Below, one piece after another: positions 18,104 through 27,340 of a stretch of DNA of 64,000 nt. The notes under the pieces were generated by a model, which was not told the origin of the DNA, made no database searches, and was given only the letters and a program-made list of their open reading frames with translations. The stretch is from Streptomyces sp. HUAS ZL42 (GTDB lineage Bacteria; Actinomycetota; Actinomycetes; Streptomycetales; Streptomycetaceae), in assembly GCF_040782645.1 (NCBI RefSeq), contig NZ_CP160403.1, forward strand, positions 1,736,001 through 1,800,000. Reading direction: 5' to 3'. Positions within the stretch are counted from its first letter, which is position 1, and every line of letters begins with the position of its first letter. Made by a program: the position numbers and the translations under genes.

Positions 18104-19411
18104 ATGAGCGCCATGGATCCGGAACGCACGGAGCTGACCGCCGCCTGGGCGCACCCCGTCCTGGGCCGCCTGCTGCGCGGGCAGAGTCGCCATCAGCGAA
18201 TGGACCGGCGGTATCCGTGGCTCCTCGACACCGCGGTGGTCCTGGTCGTCGCCCTCCTCAGCCTGCCCGACCTGCTCTCCACCAGTAGCAGGGGCCCCTT
18301 GGGGGAGGCCGGCGACCGCAGTCAGCTGCCGTTCGGCGTGCTGGTCGCCTTCGCCGCCGCGCTGATCCTGCCGCTGTGGTGGCGTCGCAGGGCCCCGGCC
18401 GTCACATTCTTCGTGATCTTGCTGGTGTCCGTCGTCCAGTGGTCCCTGGGCGTCTGGCAGCAGGCCGGTGTCGCCGCGCTCGTCGCCCTGTACACCCTGG
18501 CCCTGCACGGTTCACTGCGGGCGCTGGCGTGGGCTGCCGGACTGACGTTCGTCGGACTGACCCTGGCGGTCTCCGTCCTGGTGCAGGTCGAACAACCGCT
18601 GCTCGGCCTCTTCTTCCTGCTGGGGACGACGACCGCGGCCATCGCCGTCGGCCTGACACTCCGTATCCGCCGGATGTATCTGGCCGCGCTCGAGGACCGT
18701 GCCCGACGTCTGGAGATCGAGCGCGACCAACGCGTGCGGCTCACCGCCGCCGCCGAGCGCTCCCGGGTCGCCCGCGAGATGCACGACATCGTCGGTCACA
18801 ACCTCTCCGTCATGGTCGGCCTCGCCGACGGTGCCGCGACCCTCGCCGCGGGCCGGGGCGAGCAGTCGGCCGAGGCCCTGCGCATCCTCGGCGACACCGG
18901 CCGCCAGGCCATGAACGAGCTCCGCCGCGTGCTCGGCGTGCTGCGCGAGGAGCAGCAGGACGAACGGATGCTGAGCCCACAGCCCGGCGTCCGCGATCTG
19001 GATCCGCTGCTGGCGCGGGTCCGCGCGGCGGGACTGACGGTGACCTGCCGGACGGTGGGCGATCTCGACGCGCTGGGCAGCGGCGTGCAGCTCACCGTGT
19101 ATCGCATCGTCCAGGAATCCCTGACCAACACCCTGAAGCACGCGGGTACGGGATCCACGGCCGAGGTCACCGTGACGGCGGACGCCGGCACCGTGCGGAT
19201 CAAGGTCGCCGACACCGGCGCGTCCCCGGGGACAGAGCCGCAGCACCGGTCCGACGACCCCGGGCACGGCCTGGTCGGCATCCGCCAGCGGGCCGCCATG
19301 TACGGCGGCACCGTCACGATCGGTCCGCGCGACACCGGACACGGCTGGATCGTGGACGTCGTGCTCGAGGTGCCGCGCACACATGCTCGAAGGCCGTCTT
19401 CCCATCGCTGA
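18104..19411 (+). CDS. Orphan two-component sensor histidine kinase (HisKA_3/NarL type)
   Basis: Membrane sensor kinase of about 435 aa. Roughly four to five hydrophobic segments fill residues 35-190, followed by a coiled linker, the HisKA_3 phosphoacceptor site VAREMHDIVGHNLSVM (histidine in EMHD) and a C-terminal HATPase with PGHGLVGIRQRAAMYGG. These kinases normally pair with a LuxR-type response regulator, but none is adjacent: a tRNA and an MFS gene follow. The start is ATG 18104 or ATG 18113; GAGG at 18097-18100 is close to the first. A frame extension to 18038 lacks a ribosome site. Confidence 0.87.
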   Translation: MSAMDPERTELTAAWAHPVLGRLLRGQSRHQRMDRRYPWLLDTAVVLVVALLSLPDLLSTSSRGPLGEAGDRSQLPFGVLVAFAAALILPLWWRRRAPAVTFFVILLVSVVQWSLGVWQQAGVAALVALYTLALHGSLRALAWAAGLTFVGLTLAVSVLVQVEQPLLGLFFLLGTTTAAIAVGLTLRIRRMYLAALEDRARRLEIERDQRVRLTAAAERSRVAREMHDIVGHNLSVMVGLADGAATLAAGRGEQSAEALRILGDTGRQAMNELRRVLGVLREEQQDERMLSPQPGVRDLDPLLARVRAAGLTVTCRTVGDLDALGSGVQLTVYRIVQESLTNTLKHAGTGSTAEVTVTADAGTVRIKVADTGASPGTEPQHRSDDPGHGLVGIRQRAAMYGGTVTIGPRDTGHGWIVDVVLEVPRTHARRPSSHR

Positions 19412-19421
19412 GAAAACGGCC
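19392..19421. terminator. Hairpin between the kinase stop and tRNA-Pro
   Basis: GGCCGT (19392-19397) pairs with ACGGCC (19416-19421), with A-rich and T-rich flanks inside the stem. It spans the kinase stop codon and could end both the kinase transcript and the convergent tRNA transcript. Confidence 0.35.
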
Positions 19422-19442
19422 TCTGATCTGCGACTTCAAAAG

Positions 19443-19516
<74 letters not shown>

Positions 19517-19626
19517 TTGCCCGTCTGACCTGGGGTTTCCCCTGGCCGAGCGTGCATGGAAACAATACCGCACTCGGGTCGGTGATCGCGCACCCGTTTA
19601 CCCGGGTCCGTGCTCGCCTGCCTTCG

Positions 19627-20970
19627 TCAGGTCGACTCCGGGCACGGCCGCTTCCGTGGCGTCGTGGTGTCCGGGGTCCTGTGCTTCGCGTCGGCGCGCA
19701 CCAGGCCTCGTATCGCGGGCACCGCGAGCAGGGCAGTCGGCACGACCAGGCTCATCGCTCCGGCGACGAGAAGCACATGGTCCGCGCCCAGGGCCGAGGC
19801 GGCGGGGCCCGCGAGGGCCTGGCCGACGGGCATCATCGCGAGGGAGCCCGCCACGTCGTACGCGTGGATGCGGTTGAGGACGTCGGGCGGGACCTGGGTC
19901 TGCACGCTGGTCGCCCACATCACGCCCCAGAACGACATCCCGACCCCGGCGACGGCGGCACCGGCCGCCATGACCGGTACGCCCAGCCCGGCTCCTACGG
20001 TCGCCGGGAAGGCGGCGAAGCCGAAGAGGGCGACCGCGCCGGCACGGAGCATACGGCGGGGGCGCAGCCGCAGGGCGGCGACTCCGCCGATCACGGTGCC
20101 AGCGCCGAGGGCGGAGTTGACCAGGCCGTAGGCGCGCGGGCCGTGCTGCAGCACGACCTCCGTCGCCGCCAGCGGCACGCTCGGACCCCATACGGCGATC
20201 ATGTAGAGGCACCAGACGGCGATGACGCCCCACAGCCATGTCCGCGCACGGAACTCGCGCCAGCCTTCGACCAGATCGGCCCTGAACGCGCCGGCCGAGT
20301 GCGCGGTCGGGCGGCCGCCGGGGGCGAGTGGGGGCAGGTGGATCAACAGCAGGCACAGGGCGCTCACCGCGTACGTGGCGGCGTGGGCGGCGAAGACACC
20401 GCCCGGTGAGGCGAAGCCGACGAGCAGGCCCGCGAGGGCGGGGCCGGCCAGTTGGGCGGCGGACTCGGCGATCCGTATGGCGCCGTTGGCGCCCTGGACG
20501 TCGGAGGCGAGGCGCGGCACGGTGCTGGCGACGCCGGGCTGGAAGACGGCGCCCGCCACGCCGTTGACGGCGCCGATCACGCAGATCTCCCAGAGCACCA
20601 CGTGGTCGGCGAAGAACAGCACGGCGGCCACGGCCTGAGTGCCGAGCCGCACGAGGTCGGCGCCAATCATCAGCCTGCGCGTGCTGAAGCGGTCGGCGAT
20701 CACCCCGCCGAAGACGACGAGCGCGGAGAAGGCGGCGGCTGTCGCGGCCATGGTGAGGCCGACCGCGCCAGCCCCGTACCCGTGCTGGAGCAGGCCCGCG
20801 GCGAGCGCCACCGGCAGCATGGTGTCGCCGAGCCGGGCGACCGCCCGTGCGACGAAGAACAGCGCGAAGTCACGCGACCGGACCGGCCGCCCGCCCGCTG
20901 TCCCGATGGGCCCGCCCTGCCGTCCTTCGGCAACGATGTCATCCGGTGGCTGCGACGACGTCCCGGTCAT
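19627..20970 (-). CDS. MFS transporter (putative efflux)
   Basis: Major facilitator of 447 aa with about 12 membrane helices, starting near RDFALFFVARAVARLGDTML. The loop 2-3 element FGGVIADRFSTRRLMIGADL matches the MFS motif A pattern of the EntS/MFS_3 type, which are mostly drug or siderophore exporters. It stands alone: the tRNA is to its left and the MmcQ gene ends to its right. The substrate cannot be told from the sequence. Confidence 0.85.
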   Translation of the reverse strand: MTGTSSQPPDDIVAEGRQGGPIGTAGGRPVRSRDFALFFVARAVARLGDTMLPVALAAGLLQHGYGAGAVGLTMAATAAAFSALVVFGGVIADRFSTRRLMIGADLVRLGTQAVAAVLFFADHVVLWEICVIGAVNGVAGAVFQPGVASTVPRLASDVQGANGAIRIAESAAQLAGPALAGLLVGFASPGGVFAAHAATYAVSALCLLLIHLPPLAPGGRPTAHSAGAFRADLVEGWREFRARTWLWGVIAVWCLYMIAVWGPSVPLAATEVVLQHGPRAYGLVNSALGAGTVIGGVAALRLRPRRMLRAGAVALFGFAAFPATVGAGLGVPVMAAGAAVAGVGMSFWGVMWATSVQTQVPPDVLNRIHAYDVAGSLAMMPVGQALAGPAASALGADHVLLVAGAMSLVVPTALLAVPAIRGLVRADAKHRTPDTTTPRKRPCPEST

Positions 20971-21087
20971 CCCCCGCCTTTCCCTCCGGCCCCGGTCTCC
21001 CCTGGCGGAACCAGGGCCCCTCCCGCCCCGGCTCCCCCTTCCACCGCGGCATCATGGCACTTGGTACAGACCAAGTCCGAGGGATTT

Positions 21088-21480
21088 TCATTCCCCGGCC
21101 GGGAGCCCCAACTCGGGGTACGCCTCCACGAGTCGGGGCGGTGCCGCCTGCCGCCAGGAGTCCGCGAGGATGTCCCGCAGTTCCTGCTCGTCCTCGATCG
21201 CGGACAGCCGGGCGCGCACCCAGGCGAACTGGGCCTCGTGGTCGGCGATCCAGAACTTCGCGGGCTCGGCCAGAACCAGTTCGTCGCGCTCCTCCTTGGG
21301 GCAGCGCACCGCTATGGAGGTCTCGTCCTCGGGCAGCGTGGCGAACATCTTTCCCGCGACCCGGAACGTGGGCATGCTCCAGGCGATCTTCTCCGTCGTG
21401 TCCGGCAGGGACAGGGCGATACGGCGTACGTCTTCGGCATCCGGCATGAGACGCACCGTATCGGCCGCCACTGACATCAC
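21088..21480 (-). CDS. MmcQ/YjbR-family protein
   Basis: Small (about 128 aa) single-domain protein of the MmcQ/YjbR (CyaY-like fold) family, recognised by EDVRRIALSLPDTTEKIAWSMPTFRVAGKMFATL. The family is described as putative DNA-binding, with no firm biochemical role. It is translated as the last gene of the XRE-cupin/GNAT/MmcQ operon. GTG 21480 and ATG 21477 both overlap the GNAT stop, so the two genes are coupled whichever start is used. Confidence 0.82.
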   Translation of the reverse strand: MMSVAADTVRLMPDAEDVRRIALSLPDTTEKIAWSMPTFRVAGKMFATLPEDETSIAVRCPKEERDELVLAEPAKFWIADHEAQFAWVRARLSAIEDEQELRDILADSWRQAAPPRLVEAYPELGLPAGE

Positions 21481-22004
21481 CTGGTGGGAGCGCCCACGTG
21501 CTTGTAGTAGAGCGTCGTCGGCCGCAGCACCCCGTCCGGGCTCGCCGCATAGTCGGGGATCACCCCGGCTCGCGTCCAGCCGGCGGAGCGGTAGAGGTGC
21601 TCGGCGGGGCTGTCGGTCTCGGTGTCCAGGTGCAGGAGGGTGACGCCGGACGCCACGGCCGACTCTTCGGCTGCCGTCAGGAGCCGGCGGCCGAGGCCCT
21701 CTCCGCGGGCGCCGCGGCGCACCATCAGCTTGACGAGTTCGGCGCGGTGGCGGCTGTTGGGCTTGTCGGGGAGGGCCAGGCTCACGGTGCCGACGGCGAG
21801 GTCACCGTCCTGCGCCACCCACACGGCGAGCTGCCCCGCGGCCACGGCGGCCACCCGCTCCTTCCACCAGGCGACGGCCGCCGCACGGTCGAGCGGGGCG
21901 AGGAACCCGACCGAGGCGCCGCCGTCGACGACGTCGAGCAGCAGATCGGCCAAGTCGTCCACACGGGCGGCGAGTCGAGTCGCGTCCAGACGGGTCACGA
22001 TCAC
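21477..22004 (-). CDS. GNAT-family N-acetyltransferase
   Basis: Acetyl-CoA-dependent acyltransferase of 175 aa. The acetyl-CoA binding loop is LMVRRGARGEGLGRRLLTAAEESA (R-x-x-G-x-G/A pattern RRGARGEG) and the C-terminal part YRSAGWTRAGVIPDYA is typical of small-molecule GNATs, often acting on amines or antibiotics. GTG 22004 is chosen because it overlaps the XRE gene stop as GTGA; a longer frame to 22073 would run deep into the upstream gene. The acceptor substrate is unknown. Confidence 0.85.
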   Translation of the reverse strand: MIVTRLDATRLAARVDDLADLLLDVVDGGASVGFLAPLDRAAAVAWWKERVAAVAAGQLAVWVAQDGDLAVGTVSLALPDKPNSRHRAELVKLMVRRGARGEGLGRRLLTAAEESAVASGVTLLHLDTETDSPAEHLYRSAGWTRAGVIPDYAASPDGVLRPTTLYYKHVGAPTR

Positions 22005-22582
22005 GGCAGCACCACCGCCAGCACGTACCGCACGGCCTCGTCGCCCACGCACCGGAAACGCGTCGGCCCCCACACCCGCAGCCGCAGACAGTCACCGGCA
22101 CCGAGACGGTGTCCGGCCTCCTGCGCCGTCACCTCGAGGGTTCCTTCCAGCACCCAGATGTGCTGCTCCAGGCCGGTAACGGGCGGGCGGTCGTACGCGA
22201 TGTCGGCGCCCGGGGCGAGCCGCCCCTCGACGAGTTCACCGCGCAGCCCGGCGTGCGGCGGGGACACCGACCGTCGTACGAACCCGGAGGCCCGGTCCTC
22301 CCACACCGACTGCTCGGCGGCCCGCACCAGCAGCACCGGCTCGGCCTCCACCTCGCTGAGCAGCTGGGACATGGTCCGCCCGTACACGGCGCACAGCCGG
22401 TTCAGCATCGCGGCGGTGGGACTGATCTCCGCCCGCTCGGCCCGCGACAGCGTCGACCGGCTCACTCCAGTGCGCTCCGCCAACTCCCCCAGGGACCAAC
22501 CGCGTTCGGCCCGCAGCTCGGCGAGCCGGGCACCGAGCCGGGCGTCCACCGGATCCGGAGCAACCTCACCCACGTTTCTCAT
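22001..22582 (-). CDS. XRE-family regulator with cupin domain
   Basis: Regulator of 193 aa: helix-turn-helix at about residues 15-70 (LAERTGVSRSTLSRAERAEISPTAAML) followed by a cupin barrel (about 105-190, GLEQHIWVLEGTLEVT). This PuuR/SutR-like layout usually senses a small metabolite or amine. It heads an operon with the GNAT and MmcQ genes. Its ATG at 22582 lies inside a large palindrome and has no upstream Shine-Dalgarno sequence, so the mRNA may be leaderless and the protein autoregulated. Confidence 0.87.
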   Translation of the reverse strand: MRNVGEVAPDPVDARLGARLAELRAERGWSLGELAERTGVSRSTLSRAERAEISPTAAMLNRLCAVYGRTMSQLLSEVEAEPVLLVRAAEQSVWEDRASGFVRRSVSPPHAGLRGELVEGRLAPGADIAYDRPPVTGLEQHIWVLEGTLEVTAQEAGHRLGAGDCLRLRVWGPTRFRCVGDEAVRYVLAVVLP

Positions 22583-22608
22583 ATGCGGGACGTTATCCCG
22601 AATATGAG
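22578..22608. promoter_or_regulatory. 31-bp palindromic operator overlapping the XRE start codon
   Basis: Arms CTCATAT-N-CGGGA (22578-22590) and TCCCG-N-ATATGAG (22596-22608) flank a 5-base centre; pairing is perfect except for the single N positions. The XRE start codon (22580-22582) is within the left arm. On the minus strand TAACGT (22590-22595) is seven bases before the ATG, as expected for a leaderless promoter -10. Confidence 0.65.
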
Positions 22609-22628
22609 ACAGGCGGGTTACGGGAGGC

Positions 22629-23531
22629 TCACGCCCCCGCCACCTCTCCCAGGGCCTCCAGTACGGGGCGGATCAGCGGATGCCCCTCGGCTCCCCGGCG
22701 CACCGCCGCGAAGACCCGCCGGGTCGGGGCCACCCCGTCGACCGGCCGTACGACCACCCCCGTGAGGTCCATGCCCCGCAGCGCCGACCTCGGCACGAGC
22801 GCCACTCCCGCGTCGGCCGACGCCAGGGCCACGACCGCGCGGAAGTCGTCCGAGGAGTGCTCCAGGCGCGGCTGGAAACCGGCGGTCTCGCAGGCCAGGA
22901 CCACCACGTCGTGGCAGGGGTTGCCCGGGTAGGGACCGATCCAGGTGTCCTTGGCCAGCTCGGCCAGCGGCACCTCGCCCGCGTCGGCCAACCGGTGGCT
23001 GACCGGCACGACGGCGTCGAACGGCTCGGCGTACAGCGGTACGTGGGTCAGGCGGGGGTCGTCGGCCGGCGGGGCCCCGCGATACTCGACGGCGACCGCG
23101 ATGTCCACCTGCCGGTCCAGGACCATCGGCAGGCTGGCGTCGCCCTCGGCGTCCTGCACGCGGATGCGGATGCCGGGCGCCGACCCGGCGAGGCGGGCCA
23201 CCGCGGGGGCGACGACCAGGGCGATGCCGGTCGCGAACGAGGCGACCGTGACCGTGCCGGCCGCACCCGAGCCGTACGCCGCCAGTTCGGCCTCCGCCCG
23301 CTCCAGCTGGGCGAGGACCGCGTTGGTGTGGCCGAGCAGGATCTCGCCGGCCGCGGTCAGCCGTACGCCCTTGGCGCCGCGCTCGACCAGACGGTGTCCC
23401 GTCTCCTGCTCCAGGGCCGTCAGCTGCTGGGAGACCGCCGAAGGCGTGAGGTACAGGGCGGCGGCAGCCGCGGTCACCGTGCGGTGGTCGGCCACCGCAC
23501 GGAGGATGTGGAGCCGCCGCGCTTCGATCAT
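22629..23531 (-). CDS. LysR-family transcriptional regulator
   Basis: A 300-residue LysR regulator. The N-terminal helix-turn-helix reads AAAALYLTPSAVSQQLTALEQETGHRLVERGAKGVRLT, here split as AAAALYLTPSAVSQQL and following wing; residues 90-295 form the periplasmic-binding-like effector domain. It lies 36 bases downstream of kbl and 46 bases upstream of the XRE gene, all on the same strand. Its target is not evident; LysR proteins usually act on a divergent neighbour, and there is none here. Confidence 0.88.
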   Translation of the reverse strand: MIEARRLHILRAVADHRTVTAAAAALYLTPSAVSQQLTALEQETGHRLVERGAKGVRLTAAGEILLGHTNAVLAQLERAEAELAAYGSGAAGTVTVASFATGIALVVAPAVARLAGSAPGIRIRVQDAEGDASLPMVLDRQVDIAVAVEYRGAPPADDPRLTHVPLYAEPFDAVVPVSHRLADAGEVPLAELAKDTWIGPYPGNPCHDVVVLACETAGFQPRLEHSSDDFRAVVALASADAGVALVPRSALRGMDLTGVVVRPVDGVAPTRRVFAAVRRGAEGHPLIRPVLEALGEVAGA

Positions 23532-23567
23532 GGGATCGATTGTCTCAAATGCCCCTGGTGCTCCTGC

Positions 23568-24764
23568 TCAGGCCTCCAGCTCCGCCCGAGCCGCCACGAA
23601 CGCGTCCACCGCGCGGTTCACGTCCTCGGTCGAGTGGGCGGCGGACAGCTGGACCCGGATGCGGGCCTGGCCCTGCGGCACGACCGGGTAGGAGAAGCCG
23701 ATCACGTACACGCCGCGCGCCAGCAGGAGTTCCGCCATGCGGCCCGCCTTCGTCGCGTCGCCGATCATCACCGGCGCGATGGCGTGGTCGCCGGGGAGGA
23801 TGTCGAAGCCCTCCTCGTTCATGCGTCGGCGGAACAGGGCGGTGTTCGAGGCGAGCTTCTCGCGCAGATCCCCCGCCGACTCCAGGAGGTCGAGCACCTT
23901 CAGGGAGGCCGCGGCGATCACCGGGGCGAGGGTGTTGGAGAAGAGGTACGGGCGAGAGCGCTGGCGCAGCAGGGCGACGATCTCCGCGCGGGCCGCCACG
24001 TAACCGCCGGAGGCACCGCCGAGCGCCTTGCCGAGGGTGCCGGTGACGATGTCGACGCGATCCATGACGCCGTGCAGTTCGGGCGTGCCCCGGCCGCCGG
24101 GACCGACGAAGCCGACGGCGTGCGAGTCGTCGACCATGACCATGGCGTCGTGGCGGTCGGCGAGGTCGCAGATCTCGCGGAGGGGGGCCACATAGCCGTC
24201 CATCGAGAACACGCCGTCGGTGACGACCAGTTTGCGTCGGGCGCCCTGGGCCTCCTTCAACTGCCGCTCCAGATCCGCGAGATCACGGTTGGCGTACCGG
24301 AAGCGGCGGGCCTTCGACAGCCGGATGCCGTCGATGATCGACGCATGGTTCAGCGCGTCGGAGATCACCGCGTCCTGCTCGCCGAGCAGCGTCTCGAAGA
24401 CGCCCCCGTTGGCGTCGAAGCAGGAGGAGTACAGGATCGTGTCCTCCTGCCCCAGGAAGGCGGACAGTCGCGCCTCCAGCTCCTTGTGCACCTCCTGCGT
24501 ACCGCAGATGAAACGCACGGACGCCATGCCGTAGCCCCAGCGGTCCAGCGCCTCGTGAGCCGCGGCGATCACCTCGGGGTGGTCGGCGAGACCGAGGTAG
24601 TTGTTGGCGCAGAAGTTGAGCACCTCACCGGGGCGGCCGCCCGCGGTGACGTGCACGGTCGCGGACTGCGGGGTGCCGATGACCCGTTCGGGCTTGTGCA
24701 GGCCGGCGGCGCGGATCTCGTCGAGGGTGGTGCGGAGGTCGTCGCGCACGGAGTCGAACATCAT
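23568..24764 (-). CDS. kbl: Glycine C-acetyltransferase (2-amino-3-ketobutyrate CoA ligase)
   Basis: PLP enzyme of the alpha-oxoamine synthase family (398 aa) that cleaves 2-amino-3-ketobutyrate with CoA to glycine and acetyl-CoA. The N-terminal [32 protein letters not shown] and the PLP-lysine motif [10 protein letters not shown] (K246) are diagnostic. ATG 24764 is six bases after the tdh stop, so tdh-kbl forms the usual threonine-degradation operon. Confidence 0.95.
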   Translation of the reverse strand: MMFDSVRDDLRTTLDEIRAAGLHKPERVIGTPQSATVHVTAGGRPGEVLNFCANNYLGLADHPEVIAAAHEALDRWGYGMASVRFICGTQEVHKELEARLSAFLGQEDTILYSSCFDANGGVFETLLGEQDAVISDALNHASIIDGIRLSKARRFRYANRDLADLERQLKEAQGARRKLVVTDGVFSMDGYVAPLREICDLADRHDAMVMVDDSHAVGFVGPGGRGTPELHGVMDRVDIVTGTLGKALGGASGGYVAARAEIVALLRQRSRPYLFSNTLAPVIAAASLKVLDLLESAGDLREKLASNTALFRRRMNEEGFDILPGDHAIAPVMIGDATKAGRMAELLLARGVYVIGFSYPVVPQGQARIRVQLSAAHSTEDVNRAVDAFVAARAELEA

Positions 24765-24770
24765 CAGTCC

Positions 24771-25799
24771 TTAGAGAGTCCAGTCGAGGATGACTTTGCC
24801 GCCTCGGCCGCTCGCCGCGTCGGCGAACGCCGTCTCGAAGTCGCGGTAGCCGTACCGGCCGGTGATCACGGGCGCGAGGTCCAGGCCGCCCTCGAGGAGC
24901 ACCGACATCGCGTACCAGGTCTCGAACATCTCCCGGCCGTAGATGCCCTTGATGGTGATCATCGAGGTGACGATCCGGGCCCAGTCGACCGGGAACTCCT
25001 GGGCCGGGAGGCCGAGCATCGCGATCCGGCCGCCGTGCGTCATGTTGGCGATCATGTCGCGCATCGCCTCGGCGCGGCCGGACATCTCCAGGCCGATGTC
25101 GAAGCCCTCGCGAAGTCCCAACTCCCGCTGTCCGTCCGCGATCGAGGAGCCGGAGACATTGAGTGCCAGGCTCACACCGATCTTCCGGGCCAGCTCCAGC
25201 CGCTCCTCGCTCACGTCCGTGACGACGACGTTGCGGGCACCCGCGTGCCGGGCGACCGCGGCGGCCATCAGGCCGATCGGTCCGGCACCCGTGATCAGCA
25301 CGTCCTCGCCCACCAGCGGGAACGACAGCGCGGTGTGCACGGCGTTGCCGAACGGGTCGAAGATCGCCGCCACGTCGAGGTCCACGGGAACCCGGTGCAC
25401 CCAGACATTCGACGCGGGCAGCGCCACGTACTCGGCGAACGCGCCGTCGCGGCCCACCCCGAGCCCCACCGTGGCGCGGCAGAGGTGCCGTCGTCCGGCC
25501 AGACAGTTGCGGCACTTGCCGCACACCAGGTGGCCCTCGCCGCTCACCCGGTCGCCCGCCTTTATGTCGGTGACGTCCCGTCCGGTCTCCACGACCTCGC
25601 CGACGAACTCGTGCCCGAGCACGAGCGGGGTGCGGATCGTCTGCCGCGCCCAGCCGTCCCAGGACCGGATGTGCAGGTCGGTGCCGCAGATGCCGGTGCG
25701 CAGCACCTTGATCAGTACGTCCCCGGGTCCGACGGCGGGCTCCGGAACGTCCGCGAGCCACAGCCCCGGCTCCGCCTTCTCCTTGACCAGCGCCTTCAC
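24771..25799 (-). CDS. tdh: L-threonine 3-dehydrogenase
   Basis: Zinc-dependent MDR enzyme (342 aa) that oxidises L-threonine to 2-amino-3-ketobutyrate for Kbl. It shows GICGTDLHI (C38), GHEFVGEVV, the complete structural-zinc loop [15 protein letters not shown], and [11 protein letters not shown] for NAD binding. GTG 25799 is chosen because AGGAG lies seven bases upstream and the protein then begins with the conserved MKALVKEK. An in-frame extension to 25877 has no support. Directly followed by kbl. Confidence 0.94.
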   Translation of the reverse strand: MKALVKEKAEPGLWLADVPEPAVGPGDVLIKVLRTGICGTDLHIRSWDGWARQTIRTPLVLGHEFVGEVVETGRDVTDIKAGDRVSGEGHLVCGKCRNCLAGRRHLCRATVGLGVGRDGAFAEYVALPASNVWVHRVPVDLDVAAIFDPFGNAVHTALSFPLVGEDVLITGAGPIGLMAAAVARHAGARNVVVTDVSEERLELARKIGVSLALNVSGSSIADGQRELGLREGFDIGLEMSGRAEAMRDMIANMTHGGRIAMLGLPAQEFPVDWARIVTSMITIKGIYGREMFETWYAMSVLLEGGLDLAPVITGRYGYRDFETAFADAASGRGGKVILDWTL

Positions 25800-26075
25800 G
25801 CTACGGCTCCTGTGGGTGAGGGCCCCGGGTCCGGGCATGCCGAAGGAGCCCGCGTCCGGGGAGAGGGGTGGAATCACCCAGCAATCTGCCGTACGGCGCC
25901 GCTGCGGTCCATCGAGGTTTTCTTAAACGGCGCCGCAGCTTTCCTTCACGCATGCCGTGCTGCGGATCGGCTTCCCGCACCACATGGTCGTAGTACGCCA
26001 CACCGCGCTCGATCGGCAGCGAGAATCGACGCAGGATGCCCGCCCCGCACTCGGCCGACTGACGTGGAGCCGCTC

Positions 26076-26681
26076 ATGAACACCGCCCGGGATCTCGCGA
26101 TCGTCGCCGTGGACGTGGCGCCCGACCGCCTGGTGGAACAGGGCGATCTGTCGCTCGCGCTCGCGGGAGCCGAGGTGCTCGACCTCCTCGACACCCTGGC
26201 GTTGTCCCTGGACGGCGACCGCATCGTGCCCGGCGCGCAGTCGGTGACGGGCGACCGCCTCCTGGACGAGGCCGCCTCGTCTCTCGTACGACAGGAGCCG
26301 TACGAGTCGGTCGAGGACTGGTTGTGGCGCAGGGGGCGCGGGCTGTCGTCGGCCTACGTCGGTGACATGGAGCGGGAAGGGCTGACGACCCGGCCGCGCG
26401 GCCGCCGGATCCCACTGCGGACCGGACGGGCGGTGCTGGTCGACTCGCCGGACCGCCGCCGTGCCGACGAGCGCCGGGCATCCGGTGAACCCGTCCTCAC
26501 CGCCCTGGCTGCCGCCGCCGGGATCCAGGACGTGGCCGCCGAGAACCTCACCGACGTCGGCGACGAGGTCGTGACGACCGTGCTGGCCGCCGTCGGCGAC
26601 GCGGTGACGGAACTCCGGGCCGTCCGGGAGCGGCGGGCGATCGAGGATGCCGCGTTCGACAACGTCTGGCGAGGCTTCTGA
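26076..26681 (+). CDS. GOLPH3/VPS74-family (GPP34) protein
   Basis: Predicted 201-aa cytosolic protein of the GPP34 family, common in actinomycetes and named after the eukaryotic Golgi phosphoprotein that binds PI4P. Bacterial members have no established role, although membrane-association is suspected. Visible are NTARDLAIVAVDVA, ALAGAEVLDLLDTLALSLDGDRIV and the C-terminal IEDAAFDNVWRGF. GGAG at 26066-26069 supports ATG 26076; the same frame is open far upstream only because it shadows other genes. It is divergent from tdh and convergent with the GAF gene. Confidence 0.75.
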   Translation: MNTARDLAIVAVDVAPDRLVEQGDLSLALAGAEVLDLLDTLALSLDGDRIVPGAQSVTGDRLLDEAASSLVRQEPYESVEDWLWRRGRGLSSAYVGDMEREGLTTRPRGRRIPLRTGRAVLVDSPDRRRADERRASGEPVLTALAAAAGIQDVAAENLTDVGDEVVTTVLAAVGDAVTELRAVRERRAIEDAAFDNVWRGF

Positions 26682-26709
26682 CGCCCGGCGGCCCGGGCGG
26701 AGGTACCCG

Positions 26710-27279
26710 TCACAGCGGCAGCCCGTCCTGCGCGCTCCGCTCGAGCCTCACCACGAGATCGCCGGCCGACGACTTGATCGCCTCCAGGCCCGCCTTCCCC
26801 CAGGGCCGGGGCGCGAGGTCGGCCACGCACACCGTGCCCAGCACCATCCCGGTGCTGTCGATGAGCGGGGCGCCCAGATAGGAGTGGACGCCGTACTCGT
26901 CGACGATCGGGTTGCCCGCGAACCGCGGATAGTCGCGGACGTCCTCCAGGACCAGCGCCTTGCGCCGGACGACGACATGGGGGCAGTACCCGTGGTCGCG
27001 CGGGAGGGTGCGGCCCGGTCGCGGCTTGACGCCGGGCGCGGGCGGAGGCGCGTCCGGGACATGCAGTCCGGCGAAGAACTGCCGCTCCTCGTCGAGGAAG
27101 TTGACCATGGCGTACGGCGCCCCGACGAGCTCCGCGAGGCGGGCCGCGAAGGCGTCGAGGGCGGGGTCCGGGTGCTCCCCCAGGCCCATCCGGCGCAGCC
27201 GCCACGTGCGGGCGGGGGCCTCCTTGTCCTCGGGGGTGAGCAGCAGACGACCGGCCGGGCGCGGCGCGTCGTAGCTCAT
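26710..27279 (-). CDS. GAF-domain protein downstream of the conservon
   Basis: Single GAF sensor domain (189 aa) of the kind that binds small ligands, with YAMVNFLDEERQFFAGLHV, RDHGYCPHVV and GAPLIDSTGMVLGTVCVADL. It carries no output domain. It follows cvnD by 61 bases on the same strand and is likely co-transcribed with the conservon, so it may act as an accessory sensor for that GTPase system (inference). Confidence 0.8.
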   Translation of the reverse strand: MSYDAPRPAGRLLLTPEDKEAPARTWRLRRMGLGEHPDPALDAFAARLAELVGAPYAMVNFLDEERQFFAGLHVPDAPPPAPGVKPRPGRTLPRDHGYCPHVVVRRKALVLEDVRDYPRFAGNPIVDEYGVHSYLGAPLIDSTGMVLGTVCVADLAPRPWGKAGLEAIKSSAGDLVVRLERSAQDGLPL

Positions 27280-27340
27280 GGGCGGGCTCCGTCGCGGTGG
27301 ACGTGTGGCATGTACGGGCTCCGTGGCTGGGGTGCGGGTG

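Noticed and set aside
25801-26001. 67-codon frame upstream of tdh as leader peptide or riboswitch
   Set aside because: Composition is like non-coding GC-rich DNA; there is no ribosome site, and no glycine- or threonine-type riboswitch blocks were recognised. Only two CGGCGCCGC repeats are visible.
22680-26075. Very long open frame on the plus strand running to the GOLPH3-like gene
   Set aside because: It is the antisense shadow of the LysR, kbl and tdh genes in GC-rich DNA; only the part from ATG 26076 has family sequence and a ribosome site.
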